Shown here piece by piece: positions 1 through 9,296 of a DNA stretch of 34,577 nucleotides (position 1 is its first letter; every line of letters begins with the position of its first letter). The translations under genes were made by a program, and so were the position numbers. This stretch comes from Acidobacteriota bacterium. Lineage in GTDB: Bacteria; Acidobacteriota; UBA6911. The stretch is taken from NCBI GenBank assembly GCA_003225335.1, contig QHZE01000198.1, positions 1 to 34,577 of the forward strand, in the 5' to 3' direction. The notes beneath the pieces are model-generated. The model ran no database searches and was not told where the DNA came from. It worked only from the letters and a program-made list of their open reading frames with translations.

Positions 1-108
1 TCGACACGCGCGTGCCCAGGCTCCCCGGAAGCTCTTTATGGGTCGTCCGTTTCTGTGGATGCGTTAGACTCCTTCCTTTGTTGTAGGAAACGCCGCGCTC
101 ATGACCGT

Positions 109-1653
109 ATGAGGCAACTCGAGGCACTCCTGGGCTTGGTACTCGCGGCCGTGATCGTGGCCGCTTTGGCACGCCGCGTCGGAGCACCTTACCCTGTATT
201 CCTGGCGCTCGGCGGCGCGCTCCTCGCGTTTCTGCCAGGCGCGCCCTCGTTCACTGTACCTCCTGAGCTCGCGCTCGCGCTTTTCATCGCGCCCGTGCTG
301 CTCGATGCGGCGTACGACGCGTCGCCGAGAGATCTGAAGGACAACTGGGCGCCAATTACAAGCTTGGTTGTGTTTGCGGTGGTATTGACAACTGCCGCGG
401 TCGCCCTGGTGGCTCGCATCTTGCTGCCCGAGATGCCTTGGGCGCCCGCGATTGCGCTCGGCGCCGTGGTCGCTCCACCCGACGCCGCTGCCGCGACCGC
501 CGTGCTCCGCCAGCTGCGGCCGCCTCATCGCATCCTGACAATCCTCGAAGGCGAGAGCCTGCTGAATGACGCGAGCGCGCTGCTGATCTATCGGCTCACC
601 GTAGGAGCCGTCGCAGCCAATGGTTTCTCCATTCGCACCGTTGCGCCGACTTTCATGCTCGCAGTGGCCGGCAGCCTGGTGGCCGGGCCCGCGCTGGGCT
701 GGCTTTTCCTCCGCTTGATTGACCGTGTGCAGCATGTGCCGACGGCTATCATTCTTCAGTTCGTCAGCACGTTCGGCGTGTGGATGCTAGCCGATCGCGT
801 TGGCCTCTCAGGTGTGCTGACGATGGTGTGCTTCGCCATTGCCGTGGCGCGGACCTCGCCTGAGCGCACTCCGGCACGCATACGCATACCGACCTACGCC
901 GTGTGGGAGACGGTCGTTTTCGTGCTGAACATCCTGGCGTTCATTTTCATCGGCCTGCAGATTCGCCCGATTCTCGAGAGCTTGGAGGCAACGGACCGCG
1001 GGCGTTATGTCGTCGTGTCGGTCGCGGTCCTGCTGACCGTGATGGTCGTGCGCCTCGCCTGGCACATGTCCTTCAATACAGTCGTCAGATGGCGACACCG
1101 CCGGCGCGGTTTTCATCCGCCACGGCCTATGCTGCGGCCTACCATCGGGAGCGGCTTGATCATTTCGTGGGCGGGCATGCGCGGCATTGTCTCTCTCGCT
1201 GCCGCAATGGCGCTCCCATCGGTGTTTCCGTATCGCGACCTGATCGTGCTGACGGCGTTCTCTGTCGTCCTCGGCACGCTAGCGATCCAAGGTCTGACGC
1301 TCAAACCTCTCTTACGCGCGCTCGATTTGCATGATGATGATCCTATCGGCCGCGAACTGAGTGCGGCGCGTGAACGTGCGTTGCGTGCCGGACTCGCGAC
1401 GTTCGAGCACGACCGATCGTCGGTTGCGGATGCAGTCAGGGAGGAGTTCACAACGCGTCTAGTACCGGGGCCTCGTGAAGGAGGCGGCGCCGGAGGCTCC
1501 GCGTACGCCGAAATCCATCGTGCGGCTCTTCAGGCGGCACGCCAAGCGGTTCTCGCGATGCGTGCCAACGACGAGATCGGCGACGATGCCTTTCATCTAA
1601 TGGAAGAGGAATTAGACTGGCTCGAAATGGCAGTCCGTAGTGAGCCAGAGTGA
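109..1653 (+). CDS. Na+/H+ antiporter, CPA1 (NhaP/NHE) family
   Basis: Integral inner-membrane cation/proton antiporter expected to exchange Na+ (or K+) for H+ in pH and salt homeostasis. The first about 420 residues are a run of hydrophobic helices (about 12). The CPA1 signature GESLLNDA lies near residues 148-155, with the transport-site pair N153-D154. A charged cytoplasmic tail of about 100 residues follows. An in-frame GTG at 55 would add 18 residues (with CCRKRR) that look unlike a membrane-protein N-terminus, so the ATG at 109, which starts directly on the first helix, is preferred. The gene stands alone, 168 bp before the aldo/keto reductase. Substrate specificity cannot be read from sequence. 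Confidence 0.9.
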   Translation: MRQLEALLGLVLAAVIVAALARRVGAPYPVFLALGGALLAFLPGAPSFTVPPELALALFIAPVLLDAAYDASPRDLKDNWAPITSLVVFAVVLTTAAVALVARILLPEMPWAPAIALGAVVAPPDAAAATAVLRQLRPPHRILTILEGESLLNDASALLIYRLTVGAVAANGFSIRTVAPTFMLAVAGSLVAGPALGWLFLRLIDRVQHVPTAIILQFVSTFGVWMLADRVGLSGVLTMVCFAIAVARTSPERTPARIRIPTYAVWETVVFVLNILAFIFIGLQIRPILESLEATDRGRYVVVSVAVLLTVMVVRLAWHMSFNTVVRWRHRRRGFHPPRPMLRPTIGSGLIISWAGMRGIVSLAAAMALPSVFPYRDLIVLTAFSVVLGTLAIQGLTLKPLLRALDLHDDDPIGRELSAARERALRAGLATFEHDRSSVADAVREEFTTRLVPGPREGGGAGGSAYAEIHRAALQAARQAVLAMRANDEIGDDAFHLMEEELDWLEMAVRSEPE

Positions 1654-2802
<1,149 letters not shown>

Positions 2803-2899
2803 GCAGAAAAAATGTGTTTTCTGGTTGGATTCTGTAGCTCACTGAGCAAGGCAACACGTGCAAGGCAGATGCTAACAACAAAAGGCGAGGGAGAGTAGC

Positions 2900-3169
2900 A
2901 TGCGGGTTGGCATTCTGGGTTCAGGGTTGATGGGCGGCAAACTCGGGACAATCTTTGCGCGAGCCGGTCATGAAGTTGTATTCAGCTACGCGCGCAGCAA
3001 GCAGAAGTTGAAGAGGCTCGCACGCGAGGCGCAGGGCAACGCGCGACCGGGCACGCCCGGTGACGCCGCGCGCGACGCAGATGATTCTTCCGGATCGCGC
3101 ATTCGATGGGAAACATCCGAATTCGATGGACGCGCTGGTTGCGAGTCCCGGGACACGAATTCGGCCTAG
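2900..3169 (+). pseudogene. NADP-oxidoreductase (F420-dependent-like) N-terminal fragment
   Basis: About 60 residues from the ATG at 2900 read as the Rossmann start of the NADPH:F420 reductase-like / NADP-oxidoreductase family: MRVGILGSGLMGGKLG, followed by a second strand ending in FSYARSK. Similarity stops near 3085 after DAARDAD, where the family would continue toward its substrate half. The remaining codons to the stop at 3169 look like random out-of-frame sequence. Family members are about 200 residues or longer, so this is a truncated remnant. A plausible Shine-Dalgarno site (GGGAGAG) precedes it. It is probably non-functional. Confidence 0.6.
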
Positions 3170-3225
3170 ACTTCACGGCCGCCGAAAACCGGGCCCTCGT
3201 CGCATTCCTGAAGGCGAGGCTCTGA
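3118..3225 (+). pseudogene. Possible C-terminal fragment of a cytochrome c-type protein
   Basis: In the frame ending at the stop 3223-3225 the last 22 codons read EFGLDFTAAENRALVAFLKA plus RL. This resembles the closing helix of cytochrome c and di-haem peroxidase domains (pattern L-x-L-T-x-x-E-x-x-A-L-V-A-F-L-K). No haem-binding CXXCH is in the fragment. It is fused directly onto the truncated oxidoreductase upstream, so two unrelated gene ends meet here. The assignment rests on one short helix and is tentative. Confidence 0.3.
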
Positions 3226-3244
3226 GTTCACTCCTGACGAGCAT

Positions 3245-3631
3245 CTACCAGAGTCGAACGACCCCGTACTGGTCGAATACTGCCTCGTTGGAAACAACCG
3301 TGAGGTTTTCGGCCTGGGCCTGTGCGATCAACATACGATCGAATGGATCTCTATGCGGCCCGGGAAGGTTTCCCGCGCGCTGTCCATGTTCGACAGTGAT
3401 ATTGAGCCCGGTGAATCCCTGGAGCGCGAGGTGCTCGCCGAATTCTTGCGCAATGAATTCGGCGCCTTGCAATTTACCCAGCCGCGCCTTTGTCGCGACT
3501 TCCCACGCTGACGCCGCGCTGACGTATATATCGTTGGCCTCGTCCGCAATGGCAGCCCGTGAGCGCGAGGTCATGCGCTTGTCACCGGCCAGCCACCAGA
3601 GGAAGGCGTGCGTATCGAGGAGTAAGCGCAT
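3245..3631 (-). CDS. PIN-domain toxin, VapC-like
   Basis: A 128-residue PIN-domain endoribonuclease, the toxin of a type II toxin-antitoxin pair. The opening MRLLLDTHAFLWWLAGD is characteristic of the subgroup that pairs with Phd/YefM antitoxins. The acidic metal site is visible as D6, E44 (SAWEVATK), D95 and D98 (HRDPFDRMLIAQA). The closing TVVSNEAVFDQYGV matches the family, although the usual acidic residue after VVS is Asn here. It lies 23 bp downstream of the antitoxin gene on the same strand and is certainly co-transcribed with it. The RNA target cannot be predicted. Confidence 0.92.
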   Translation of the reverse strand: MRLLLDTHAFLWWLAGDKRMTSRSRAAIADEANDIYVSAASAWEVATKARLGKLQGAEFIAQEFGEHLALQGFTGLNITVEHGQRAGNLPGPHRDPFDRMLIAQAQAENLTVVSNEAVFDQYGVVRLW

Positions 3632-3654
3632 CGTTCACCGCTGAGGTCGTACCG

Positions 3655-3888
3655 CTAGTGATGCCAGGCTTCGATCTCATCGCTCGTGAGCGGTTCCATG
3701 AGGTCATCGGGGACGACGAGACGTCCCTTGAGGCTCCCGAACTGCCGCTTTGCCTGCGGCCGATGCACAGGCACCAGCTTCACGACCGGTTCTGAGCCGC
3801 GAGCGATTACCACCTCCTCTCCCTTACAGGCTTCCTCGATTAGTTTCGACAGATTCGTTTTCGCTGCATGCACGTTGACCACTTTCAT
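3655..3888 (-). CDS. Type II antitoxin, Phd/YefM family
   Basis: A 77-residue antitoxin that should bind and neutralise the adjacent PIN toxin and repress their shared promoter. The N-terminal half (MKVVNVHAAKTNLSKLIEEA, then GEEVVIARGSEPVVKLVP) is the DNA-binding Phd/YefM fold. The C-terminal tail (LKGRLVVPDDLMEPLTSDEIEAWH) is the toxin-binding segment. GAGGAA lies 7 nt before the ATG. The promoter and a candidate operator are directly upstream (3902-3940). Pairing Phd antitoxins with PIN toxins is common. Confidence 0.92.
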   Translation of the reverse strand: MKVVNVHAAKTNLSKLIEEACKGEEVVIARGSEPVVKLVPVHRPQAKRQFGSLKGRLVVPDDLMEPLTSDEIEAWHH

Positions 3889-3901
3889 GACATTCCTCGG
3901 T

Positions 3902-3940
3902 TAGCTAAGCAGTATAGCTAAGTCACATACAGAAATGCAA
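3902..3940 (-). promoter_or_regulatory. Toxin-antitoxin promoter with overlapping candidate operator
   Basis: Read on the minus strand, TTGCAT (3935-3940), 18 bp, then TATACT (3911-3916) form a near-consensus sigma-70-type promoter ending about 22 bp before the antitoxin ATG. Two identical TAGCTAAG units, each containing the palindrome TAGCTA, lie at 3902-3909 and 3915-3922, 13 bp apart. They cover the -10 box and start region. This is the geometry expected for autoregulation by a Phd-type antitoxin; binding is inferred. Confidence 0.6.
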
Positions 3941-4491
3941 CGGCCCGTTTTGCGGAGCCCTGCACTCGCGCTCGACGCCGGGAAACTCGGTGGCGGCCGC
4001 TACGCGGAATTCCTGAAGCTTCTGCTCGATACACGCCGATATGAGAAGGGCGAGAATGACTTCCAGTTAATGGCTGACGTTAACCTCGAAGACGGAGAGC
4101 CGCCGGTCAGAGTGCACGTGGAGCTTTCTGGCACCTTCCGAGGTGAAGCTGCAGAAGAACCGCCCAAAACTGATAGAAGGCTTCCGGGTGCTGAAGTTCC
4201 CCGCATGCGCCGTCGCGTTCGAGAACCCCGAGGACATCGAGATTGAGGGCTCGATGATCTCCGGCAAGGGTGAACAGGGTGCGCGTCCGCGTGGTGTCGC
4301 TCTTGGACTTCATCGTCATGAAGGCGCACGCACTGGAGGGCCGGGACAAACCGAAAGATGTCTACGACCTCTGTTACTGCCTTGACGAGTATCCAGGCGA
4401 ACTCGTGGCCCTCGCCGAAAATTGGCGATCACGCTACGGAAACGCGCTCGTGGTAAACAGCGCGCGGCAGAATGCGACAACTAGAGCATAG
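3935..4491 (+). pseudogene. AbiEii-like nucleotidyltransferase, frameshifted
   Basis: Three consecutive frames each carry a piece of one protein that resembles the AbiEii/AbiGii-type nucleotidyltransferase family. They are: 3935 to about 4135 (YAEFLKLLLDTRRYEKGEND, then DGEPPVRVHVEL); about 4143-4265 (KNRPKLIEGFRVLKFPACAV and IEGSMISGK); and about 4267-4491 (RVRVVSLLDFIVMKAHALEG, then RDKPKDVYDLCYCLDEYPGE). The frame changes near 4140 and 4267. The expected N-terminal GG/DxD nucleotidyltransferase core is not visible and the C-terminus seems short. Such proteins act as toxins of type IV abortive-infection systems, but this copy looks decayed. It sits back to back with the vapC-type pair, suggesting a small defence or stability island. 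Confidence 0.5.
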
Positions 4492-4661
4492 ACCGTCCTC
4501 GCTTCAGACCAGTCTGCCCCATACAGCCCAATATCACCCCTGCCGACCCAGTGCCAGAGAAAGCAACGTCCTCTTAAAGTGCCGACAGCCTGGCGCAGCT
4601 CTAACCCCGCGCTTCAGCCATTCCCCCAAAACGGTTAAAGCACCCGATGTCATACCAGTCT

Positions 4662-4691
4662 TTGACTCGGACTACTCCTTTCGGGTATAAT
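4662..4691 (+). promoter_or_regulatory. Promoter of carD
   Basis: TTGACT (4662-4667), an 18-bp spacer and TATAAT (4686-4691) make a strong sigma-70-type promoter 20 bp before the carD start codon. The predicted transcript would have a leader of only about 14 nt holding the Shine-Dalgarno site GGAGG (4703-4707). Confidence 0.75.
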
Positions 4692-4711
4692 ACAGTCTTC
4701 ATGGAGGCAAT

Positions 4712-5224
4712 ATGGAATTTCGCGTAGGGGAAAAAGTGGTGTATCCGAACCATGGCGTTGGCGTTATCGAAGAAGTCACAAGCCGGCCCGTCAACGGTGT
4801 CCCGGAAGAGTTCTACATGCTCCGCATCCATGCCAATGCCTCCCTGGTCATGGTCCCCACGGCGAACGTCAAAAGCGTCGGTCTCCGTAAGATCATCAAA
4901 AGAGCCGACGTGGACGGTCTTTTCAAGCTTCTGGAAGAGCATTTCTACGAGCCGGAAGCCGACTGGAAGGGTCGCTACAAAGACCACTGCGAGAAGATGC
5001 GCACCGGTTCCATCTTTCAGGTGGCCGAGGTTCTTAAGAACCTCGTCTATCTCAGCTACAAGAAAAGCCTGTCTTTTCGCGAGAAGCGTATGCTCGATCG
5101 TGCCAAGCAGCTGATTGTCAGCGAGGTGGCAACGGTGCGTGGCTTGAGCGAGAAGGCGGTGGAAGAGCAGATCGACCGGGCATTGGCCTCCGCCTACCAG
5201 CGGTCGGTCAAAGCTTCCGCGTAA
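4712..5224 (+). CDS. carD: CarD/CdnL-family RNA polymerase-binding regulator
   Basis: Global transcription factor that binds the RNA polymerase beta subunit and stabilises open promoter complexes, notably at rRNA promoters. At 170 residues it has the usual length. Residues 1-60 form the RNAP-interacting Tudor-like domain (FRVGEKVVYPNHGVGVIEEV). The rest is the helical DNA-contacting domain (FREKRMLDRAKQLIVSEVA). The start is set by GGAGG 4 nt upstream and a strong promoter immediately before it. The stop codon lies 4 nt before the start of the corC-like gene, so the two are likely co-transcribed. Mfd in this window carries a related RNAP-interacting module. Confidence 0.93.
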   Translation: MEFRVGEKVVYPNHGVGVIEEVTSRPVNGVPEEFYMLRIHANASLVMVPTANVKSVGLRKIIKRADVDGLFKLLEEHFYEPEADWKGRYKDHCEKMRTGSIFQVAEVLKNLVYLSYKKSLSFREKRMLDRAKQLIVSEVATVRGLSEKAVEEQIDRALASAYQRSVKASA

Positions 5225-5228
5225 AGAA

Positions 5229-6536
5229 TTGCACGAGCTAATCCTATATCTCGCCCTTCTCTTCTTCTTCCTACTCCTGTCCTTTTTCTTCTCCGGCGCA
5301 GAAACGGCCTTGATGACCGTCAACCGCCTCAAGCTCAAGTACCAGGCCGAGGCAGGCGATATGGAGGCCCAGACCATCAAGACGATTGTGGCCAATCCCG
5401 ACCGATTGCTCGGCGTCATCCTCCTGGGAAATAATGTTGCGAACATCGCCGCGGCCACGCTCGTCACCTACGTGATTTCCACCTATGTGCCGCGGGATCA
5501 CGTCGAGATGGCAAGCCTCCTGGCTTCCGCGATCCTCACAGTAACGGTCCTGATCTTTTGCGAGCTCACTCCGAAGCTCATCGCAGCCACGCGAGCGGAA
5601 GAAGTGTCGCGAAGGATCCTGTGGCCGGTTCGCCTGTCCATCTGGGTGCTATCACCTCTTGCGCGGCTGGCCGCATGGTGCGCGAACACGATCGTCCGCC
5701 TCTTCGGGCTCGCTCCGGACACGAGCCCCTTCGCTCACGCGCTCAGCGAAGAAGAGATCCGCGCCATCATCGCCGGGTCCACAACGGAAGGCATTACTCG
5801 AGAACGGCAGGAGATGCTGCACAATGTGTTTGAAATCGGAGATACTCAGGTGAGGGAAATCATGATCCCTCGCACCGACGTGACGGCCATCGACATCAAC
5901 GATCCGCTGCCGGAAGTTCTCGCCACAATCGCAAAAAACAATTACTCGCGAATCCCTGTCTATCGCGACAACTTTGACAATATCCTCGGCATCCTCTATG
6001 TCAAAGACCTGCTCCAGCATCTCCACAGACCCGGGGACATCAGCCTGCAGGCCTGCCTGCGACCAGCGCATTTCGTTCCCGACACGGCGAGGCTCGATCA
6101 CGTCCTACGACAGTTACAGCTGATGCACCTTCACATGGCCATCGTTGTTGACGAATTTGGCGGCGTAGAAGGGATTGTGACGCTGGAGGATCTTCTGGAG
6201 GAAATCGTGGGTGAAATCCGCGACGAGCACGACACGGAGATGGAAGCCATCCGATCTCTGGGACCCGATCTCTACTCGGTGGCGGGGAATCTGCCCGTCA
6301 AGGACTTCAACCGTTTCTTCACTTCCAAAATCCCGGAATCGCGGGAGTACACGACTGTGGTCGGTTTCCTCCAGACCCTCACGGGACGCCTTCTGCAGGA
6401 AGGCGAAAACATCCGGTATCAAGATCTGACTTTCACGATCGAAAAAGCCGAAAATTTCAAGATCCTCTCGATCCGGGTTCGGGCTCACACTCCGAAAGCC
6501 GGAGAGAAACCGCTTGCCGCCAGGAAGGCGGGCTGA
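5229..6536 (+). CDS. CNNM/CorC-type transporter with CBS pair (hemolysin family)
   Basis: Membrane protein of the HlyC/CorC family, associated with Mg2+/Co2+ homeostasis. Residues 1 to about 190 form the DUF21 (CNNM) transmembrane domain (about four hydrophobic helices). Two CBS repeats lie at about 205-265 ([11 protein letters not shown] and [19 protein letters not shown]) and 275-335 ([20 protein letters not shown]). A C-terminal CorC_HlyC domain lies at about 345-425. The start is TTG at 5229, just after the carD stop. The next ATG is inside the first helix, so TTG is preferred. It converges on hemL with a 70-bp gap. Confidence 0.9.
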   Translation: MHELILYLALLFFFLLLSFFFSGAETALMTVNRLKLKYQAEAGDMEAQTIKTIVANPDRLLGVILLGNNVANIAAATLVTYVISTYVPRDHVEMASLLASAILTVTVLIFCELTPKLIAATRAEEVSRRILWPVRLSIWVLSPLARLAAWCANTIVRLFGLAPDTSPFAHALSEEEIRAIIAGSTTEGITRERQEMLHNVFEIGDTQVREIMIPRTDVTAIDINDPLPEVLATIAKNNYSRIPVYRDNFDNILGILYVKDLLQHLHRPGDISLQACLRPAHFVPDTARLDHVLRQLQLMHLHMAIVVDEFGGVEGIVTLEDLLEEIVGEIRDEHDTEMEAIRSLGPDLYSVAGNLPVKDFNRFFTSKIPESREYTTVVGFLQTLTGRLLQEGENIRYQDLTFTIEKAENFKILSIRVRAHTPKAGEKPLAARKAG

Positions 6537-6606
6537 GACACTCCGGACCGCGAAAGACTGGCCACAGATTACAGGAATCGCACGAAAACAGACTGGCAGA
6601 ACCGCA

Positions 6607-7899
6607 TTAAGCGGATGCGGGGGCTTCTTTAAAGGCTTCGCGCGCCGCGCGAATGGTGCTGTCGATGTCCTTTACGGTGTGCGCCAGCGACACAAAGCAG
6701 GCTTCAAACTGGGACGGCGGAAAGTAGACGCCGCGCTCGAGGAGCGCATGGAAGAAGCGCGCGTAGCGTCCCGTGTCGCTGGTCTTTGCAGTCTCGTAAT
6801 TGGTGACTGGGGTCCCCGTAAAAAACGCGGTGAACATAGAACCCACGCGGTTGATCTGCACCGGGACCCCGACCACCGCTGCTGCGCTGCGCAGTCCCTC
6901 TACCAGGCGCGCCGCCAGTGCGTCGAGCTTTTTGTAGACACCCGGTCCCTTCAGCGCCTTCAACGTCGCGAGACCTGCCGACACCGCCAGCGGGTTGCCC
7001 GAGAGCGTCCCGGCCTGATACACGGGCCCTTCCGGCGCGATCAACCTCATGATCTCCTTGTTGCCGCCGTATGCGCCCACGGGTAGACCTCCGCCAATGA
7101 TCTTGCCGAGACAGGTGAGGTCCGCGCGTACGCCAAAGTAAGCCTGAGCGCCGCCGTAGGCCAGGCGAAAGCCGGTGATGACCTCGTCGAAGATCAAAAG
7201 GGCGCCGTGCTCTCGCGCCAGCCTGCGCAACCCCTGGAGAAAACCGCGAGCGGGCGGGACCACGCCCATGTTCCCGACTACCGGCTCGACCACGATGGCG
7301 GCGACTTCACCGCGGTTCAGATTCAGAGCCTGTTGTACGGCGTCGAGATCGTTGTATGGAACTGAAAGCGTCCTGGCGGCTTCCCCAGGAGGAACCCCGG
7401 GGCAGTCCGGCAGTCCCATGGTCGCAACGCCCGATCCGGCCCTTACGAGAAGAGCGTCCACATGTCCGTGATAACAGCCGTCGAACTTGAGGATCTTGTG
7501 TTGGCCCGTGAAAGCACGCGCCAGCCGTATTGCGCTCATGGTGGCTTCAGTTCCCGAATTGACGAGCCGCACTTTCTCAACCGAGGGGAAGGCGTGGCAT
7601 ATTGTTTCAGCAAGGACGACTTCATTTTCTGTTGGGGCCCCGAAGCTCGTCCCCCTGCGAATCTGCTGGCTGAGCGCCTTCTGCACGGGCTTAGCTGCGT
7701 GCCCGAGGATGAGCGGGCCCCAGGAACACACAAAATCAATGTAGGGAACCCCATCTTCGTCCACTATGCGGCTGCCCCTGCCGGCCCGGATGAAGATCGG
7801 ATCGCCGCCGACGCCGCGGAATGCCCGCACGGGGCTGTTGACACCCCCCGGAATCGATCTTTGAGCACGAACGAACAGGGCCTTGGAACGCTTGCGCAT
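6607..7899 (-). CDS. hemL: Glutamate-1-semialdehyde 2,1-aminomutase
   Basis: PLP-dependent enzyme that converts glutamate-1-semialdehyde to 5-aminolevulinate, the second step of the C5 route to haem and other tetrapyrroles. It is 430 residues long, as usual. Visible motifs are RSIPGGVNSPVRAF at the N-terminus, VNSGTEATMSAIRLAR, FDGCYHGHVDALL, DEVITGFR and the PLP-lysine segment CLGKIIGGGLPVGAYGG with K266. A TTG at 7909-7911 would add four residues, but GAGGAT sits at ideal distance before the ATG at 7897-7899, so that start is chosen. It follows hemB by about 35 bp on the same strand, forming a haem operon. Confidence 0.96.
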   Translation of the reverse strand: MRKRSKALFVRAQRSIPGGVNSPVRAFRGVGGDPIFIRAGRGSRIVDEDGVPYIDFVCSWGPLILGHAAKPVQKALSQQIRRGTSFGAPTENEVVLAETICHAFPSVEKVRLVNSGTEATMSAIRLARAFTGQHKILKFDGCYHGHVDALLVRAGSGVATMGLPDCPGVPPGEAARTLSVPYNDLDAVQQALNLNRGEVAAIVVEPVVGNMGVVPPARGFLQGLRRLAREHGALLIFDEVITGFRLAYGGAQAYFGVRADLTCLGKIIGGGLPVGAYGGNKEIMRLIAPEGPVYQAGTLSGNPLAVSAGLATLKALKGPGVYKKLDALAARLVEGLRSAAAVVGVPVQINRVGSMFTAFFTGTPVTNYETAKTSDTGRYARFFHALLERGVYFPPSQFEACFVSLAHTVKDIDSTIRAAREAFKEAPASA

Positions 7900-7933
7900 C
7901 GGTATCCTCAACGGGACAAAGTATCCTGCCTCT

Positions 7934-8905
7934 TCAAGAAAGCAGCTTTGCGGCCTCCTTGGCGAAGTACGTGATGATAATGTCGGCGCCGGCGCGCCGG
8001 ATTCCTATCAGCGTTTCCAGCGCCGTTCTCTGGAGATCCAACCAGCCAAGGCGGGCCGCAGCCACTAGCGCCGCATATTCACCGCTGACCTGATAGGCTG
8101 CCACGGGAACCGGGTAACGATCCCGGACCATTCGAATGATATCCAGATACGGCCCCGCCGGTTTTACCATCAGGATATCCGCGCCTTCTTCGATATCCAA
8201 CTCCACTTCCTTCAGGGCTTCTCGCGCATTCGGGGGATCCATTTGATGGCTGCGGCGATCGCCAAACGCCGGAGCCGATTCTGCGGCCTCGCGGAACGGG
8301 CCGTAAAATGCGGAGGCGTATTTCACCGCGTAAGACAGTATGGGCGTGTTCTTATGCCCGCTCTTCTCCAGGATTTGGCGGATTGCGACCACGCGCCCGT
8401 CCATCATGTCCGACGGGGCGACCATATCGGCTCCTGCCTTCACATGTGAGAGCGCCGTCTTGGCGATGAGATCGACGCTCGCATCGTTACGGATTTCGTT
8501 ATTGAGCACGACCCCGCAGTGTCCGTGGCTGGTGTATCCACAAAGGCAAACATCGGTGACAACCAGAAGATCCTTGACTTCACGCTTCAAAGCTCGCACG
8601 GCGTCCTGAACGATCCCATGGTCTTCGTATGCGGACGTCGCGTGATCATCTTTCTTTTCAGGGATGCCAAAGAGGATTATTCCCGGGATTCCCAGGGACT
8701 TCACGGCACGCGCTTCTTCCACCAGGGTGTCGATGGAGAACTGATGGTTGCCCGGCATGGACGAGATTTCTCTCTTCACGCCTTCTCCGGGGCATACGAA
8801 CAAGGGGTAAATCAACTGTTCGACAGACAGGCGAGTTTCCTGAACCAATCCTCTCACAACAGCGTTCATGCGAAGGCGCCGTGGCCGCGTCTCTGGAAAC
8901 TTCAT
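7934..8905 (-). CDS. hemB: Porphobilinogen synthase (delta-aminolevulinic acid dehydratase)
   Basis: Condenses two 5-aminolevulinate molecules into porphobilinogen, the step after HemL. It is 323 residues long. The active-site Schiff-base lysines are K195 ([15 protein letters not shown]) and K248 (ADILMVKPA). The three-cysteine zinc site is intact as C120, C122 and C130 in [14 protein letters not shown], so this is the Zn-dependent form rather than the Mg-type, which has acidic residues there. A strong Shine-Dalgarno site (GGAGGAGG) precedes the ATG. It is the first gene of hemB-hemL, with a TATAAT box at 8954-8959 on the minus strand. Confidence 0.97.
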   Translation of the reverse strand: MKFPETRPRRLRMNAVVRGLVQETRLSVEQLIYPLFVCPGEGVKREISSMPGNHQFSIDTLVEEARAVKSLGIPGIILFGIPEKKDDHATSAYEDHGIVQDAVRALKREVKDLLVVTDVCLCGYTSHGHCGVVLNNEIRNDASVDLIAKTALSHVKAGADMVAPSDMMDGRVVAIRQILEKSGHKNTPILSYAVKYASAFYGPFREAAESAPAFGDRRSHQMDPPNAREALKEVELDIEEGADILMVKPAGPYLDIIRMVRDRYPVPVAAYQVSGEYAALVAAARLGWLDLQRTALETLIGIRRAGADIIITYFAKEAAKLLS

Positions 8906-8953
8906 GGAGATACCTCCTCCCCTGCCGGCACAGGATTCCGGACAAAGGTCGGC

Positions 8954-8959
8954 ATTATA
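8954..8959 (-). promoter_or_regulatory. Candidate -10 box for hemB-hemL
   Basis: TATAAT on the minus strand, about 49 bp before the hemB start codon. No convincing -35 hexamer is seen at 16-18 bp, so the promoter may need an activator or be weak. Confidence 0.4.
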
Positions 8960-9296
8960 TCACGCTGTGGCAGGGATGTAGTGACACTGAAACCACTGAT
9001 GAACATGGATAAACACGGTGCAGCCGAGCCACAACGAAAAGAATCTCACCGCAGTCTCACGTGTGCGGCGCACACCCAAGCACTACCGAAAATGATCTTA
9101 GCTGGCACCGGGGTCTACCACCATAGTGGCTTGCTGGACCAACGGTCCGCGGATACTCTCCCGTGCGCGGGCGACAGTATATCTGGTGGTTACTGGAGTC
9201 AACTAAATCCCCCTATTTGCGCAAATTCGCTTAGATGAAGGTTCGGTGCCTGCCCGTATTTGACGCGATAAGTGATACAATTCGGTTTCTCATCTT
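8960..9296. other. Divergent intergenic region, hemB/tilS
   Basis: Gap between divergent hemB and tilS. Around 8994-9020 it holds a degraded copy of the 10-nt-period repeat seen at 18.9 and 33.3 kb (CCACTGATGAACATGGATAA), followed by remnants matching the same element (AGAATCTCACC). No convincing promoter for tilS: TTGACG and TACAAT occur near 9260-9280 but are only 10 bp apart. No RNA gene recognised. Confidence 0.4.

Noticed and set aside
2805..2823. Terminator after the aldo/keto reductase (CAGAAAA..TTTTCTG)
   Set aside because: The stem is short and AT-rich with no T tract after it; poor terminator.
9258..9282. Promoter for tilS (TTGACG..TACAAT)
   Set aside because: The hexamers are only 10 bp apart, incompatible with a sigma-70 spacer.
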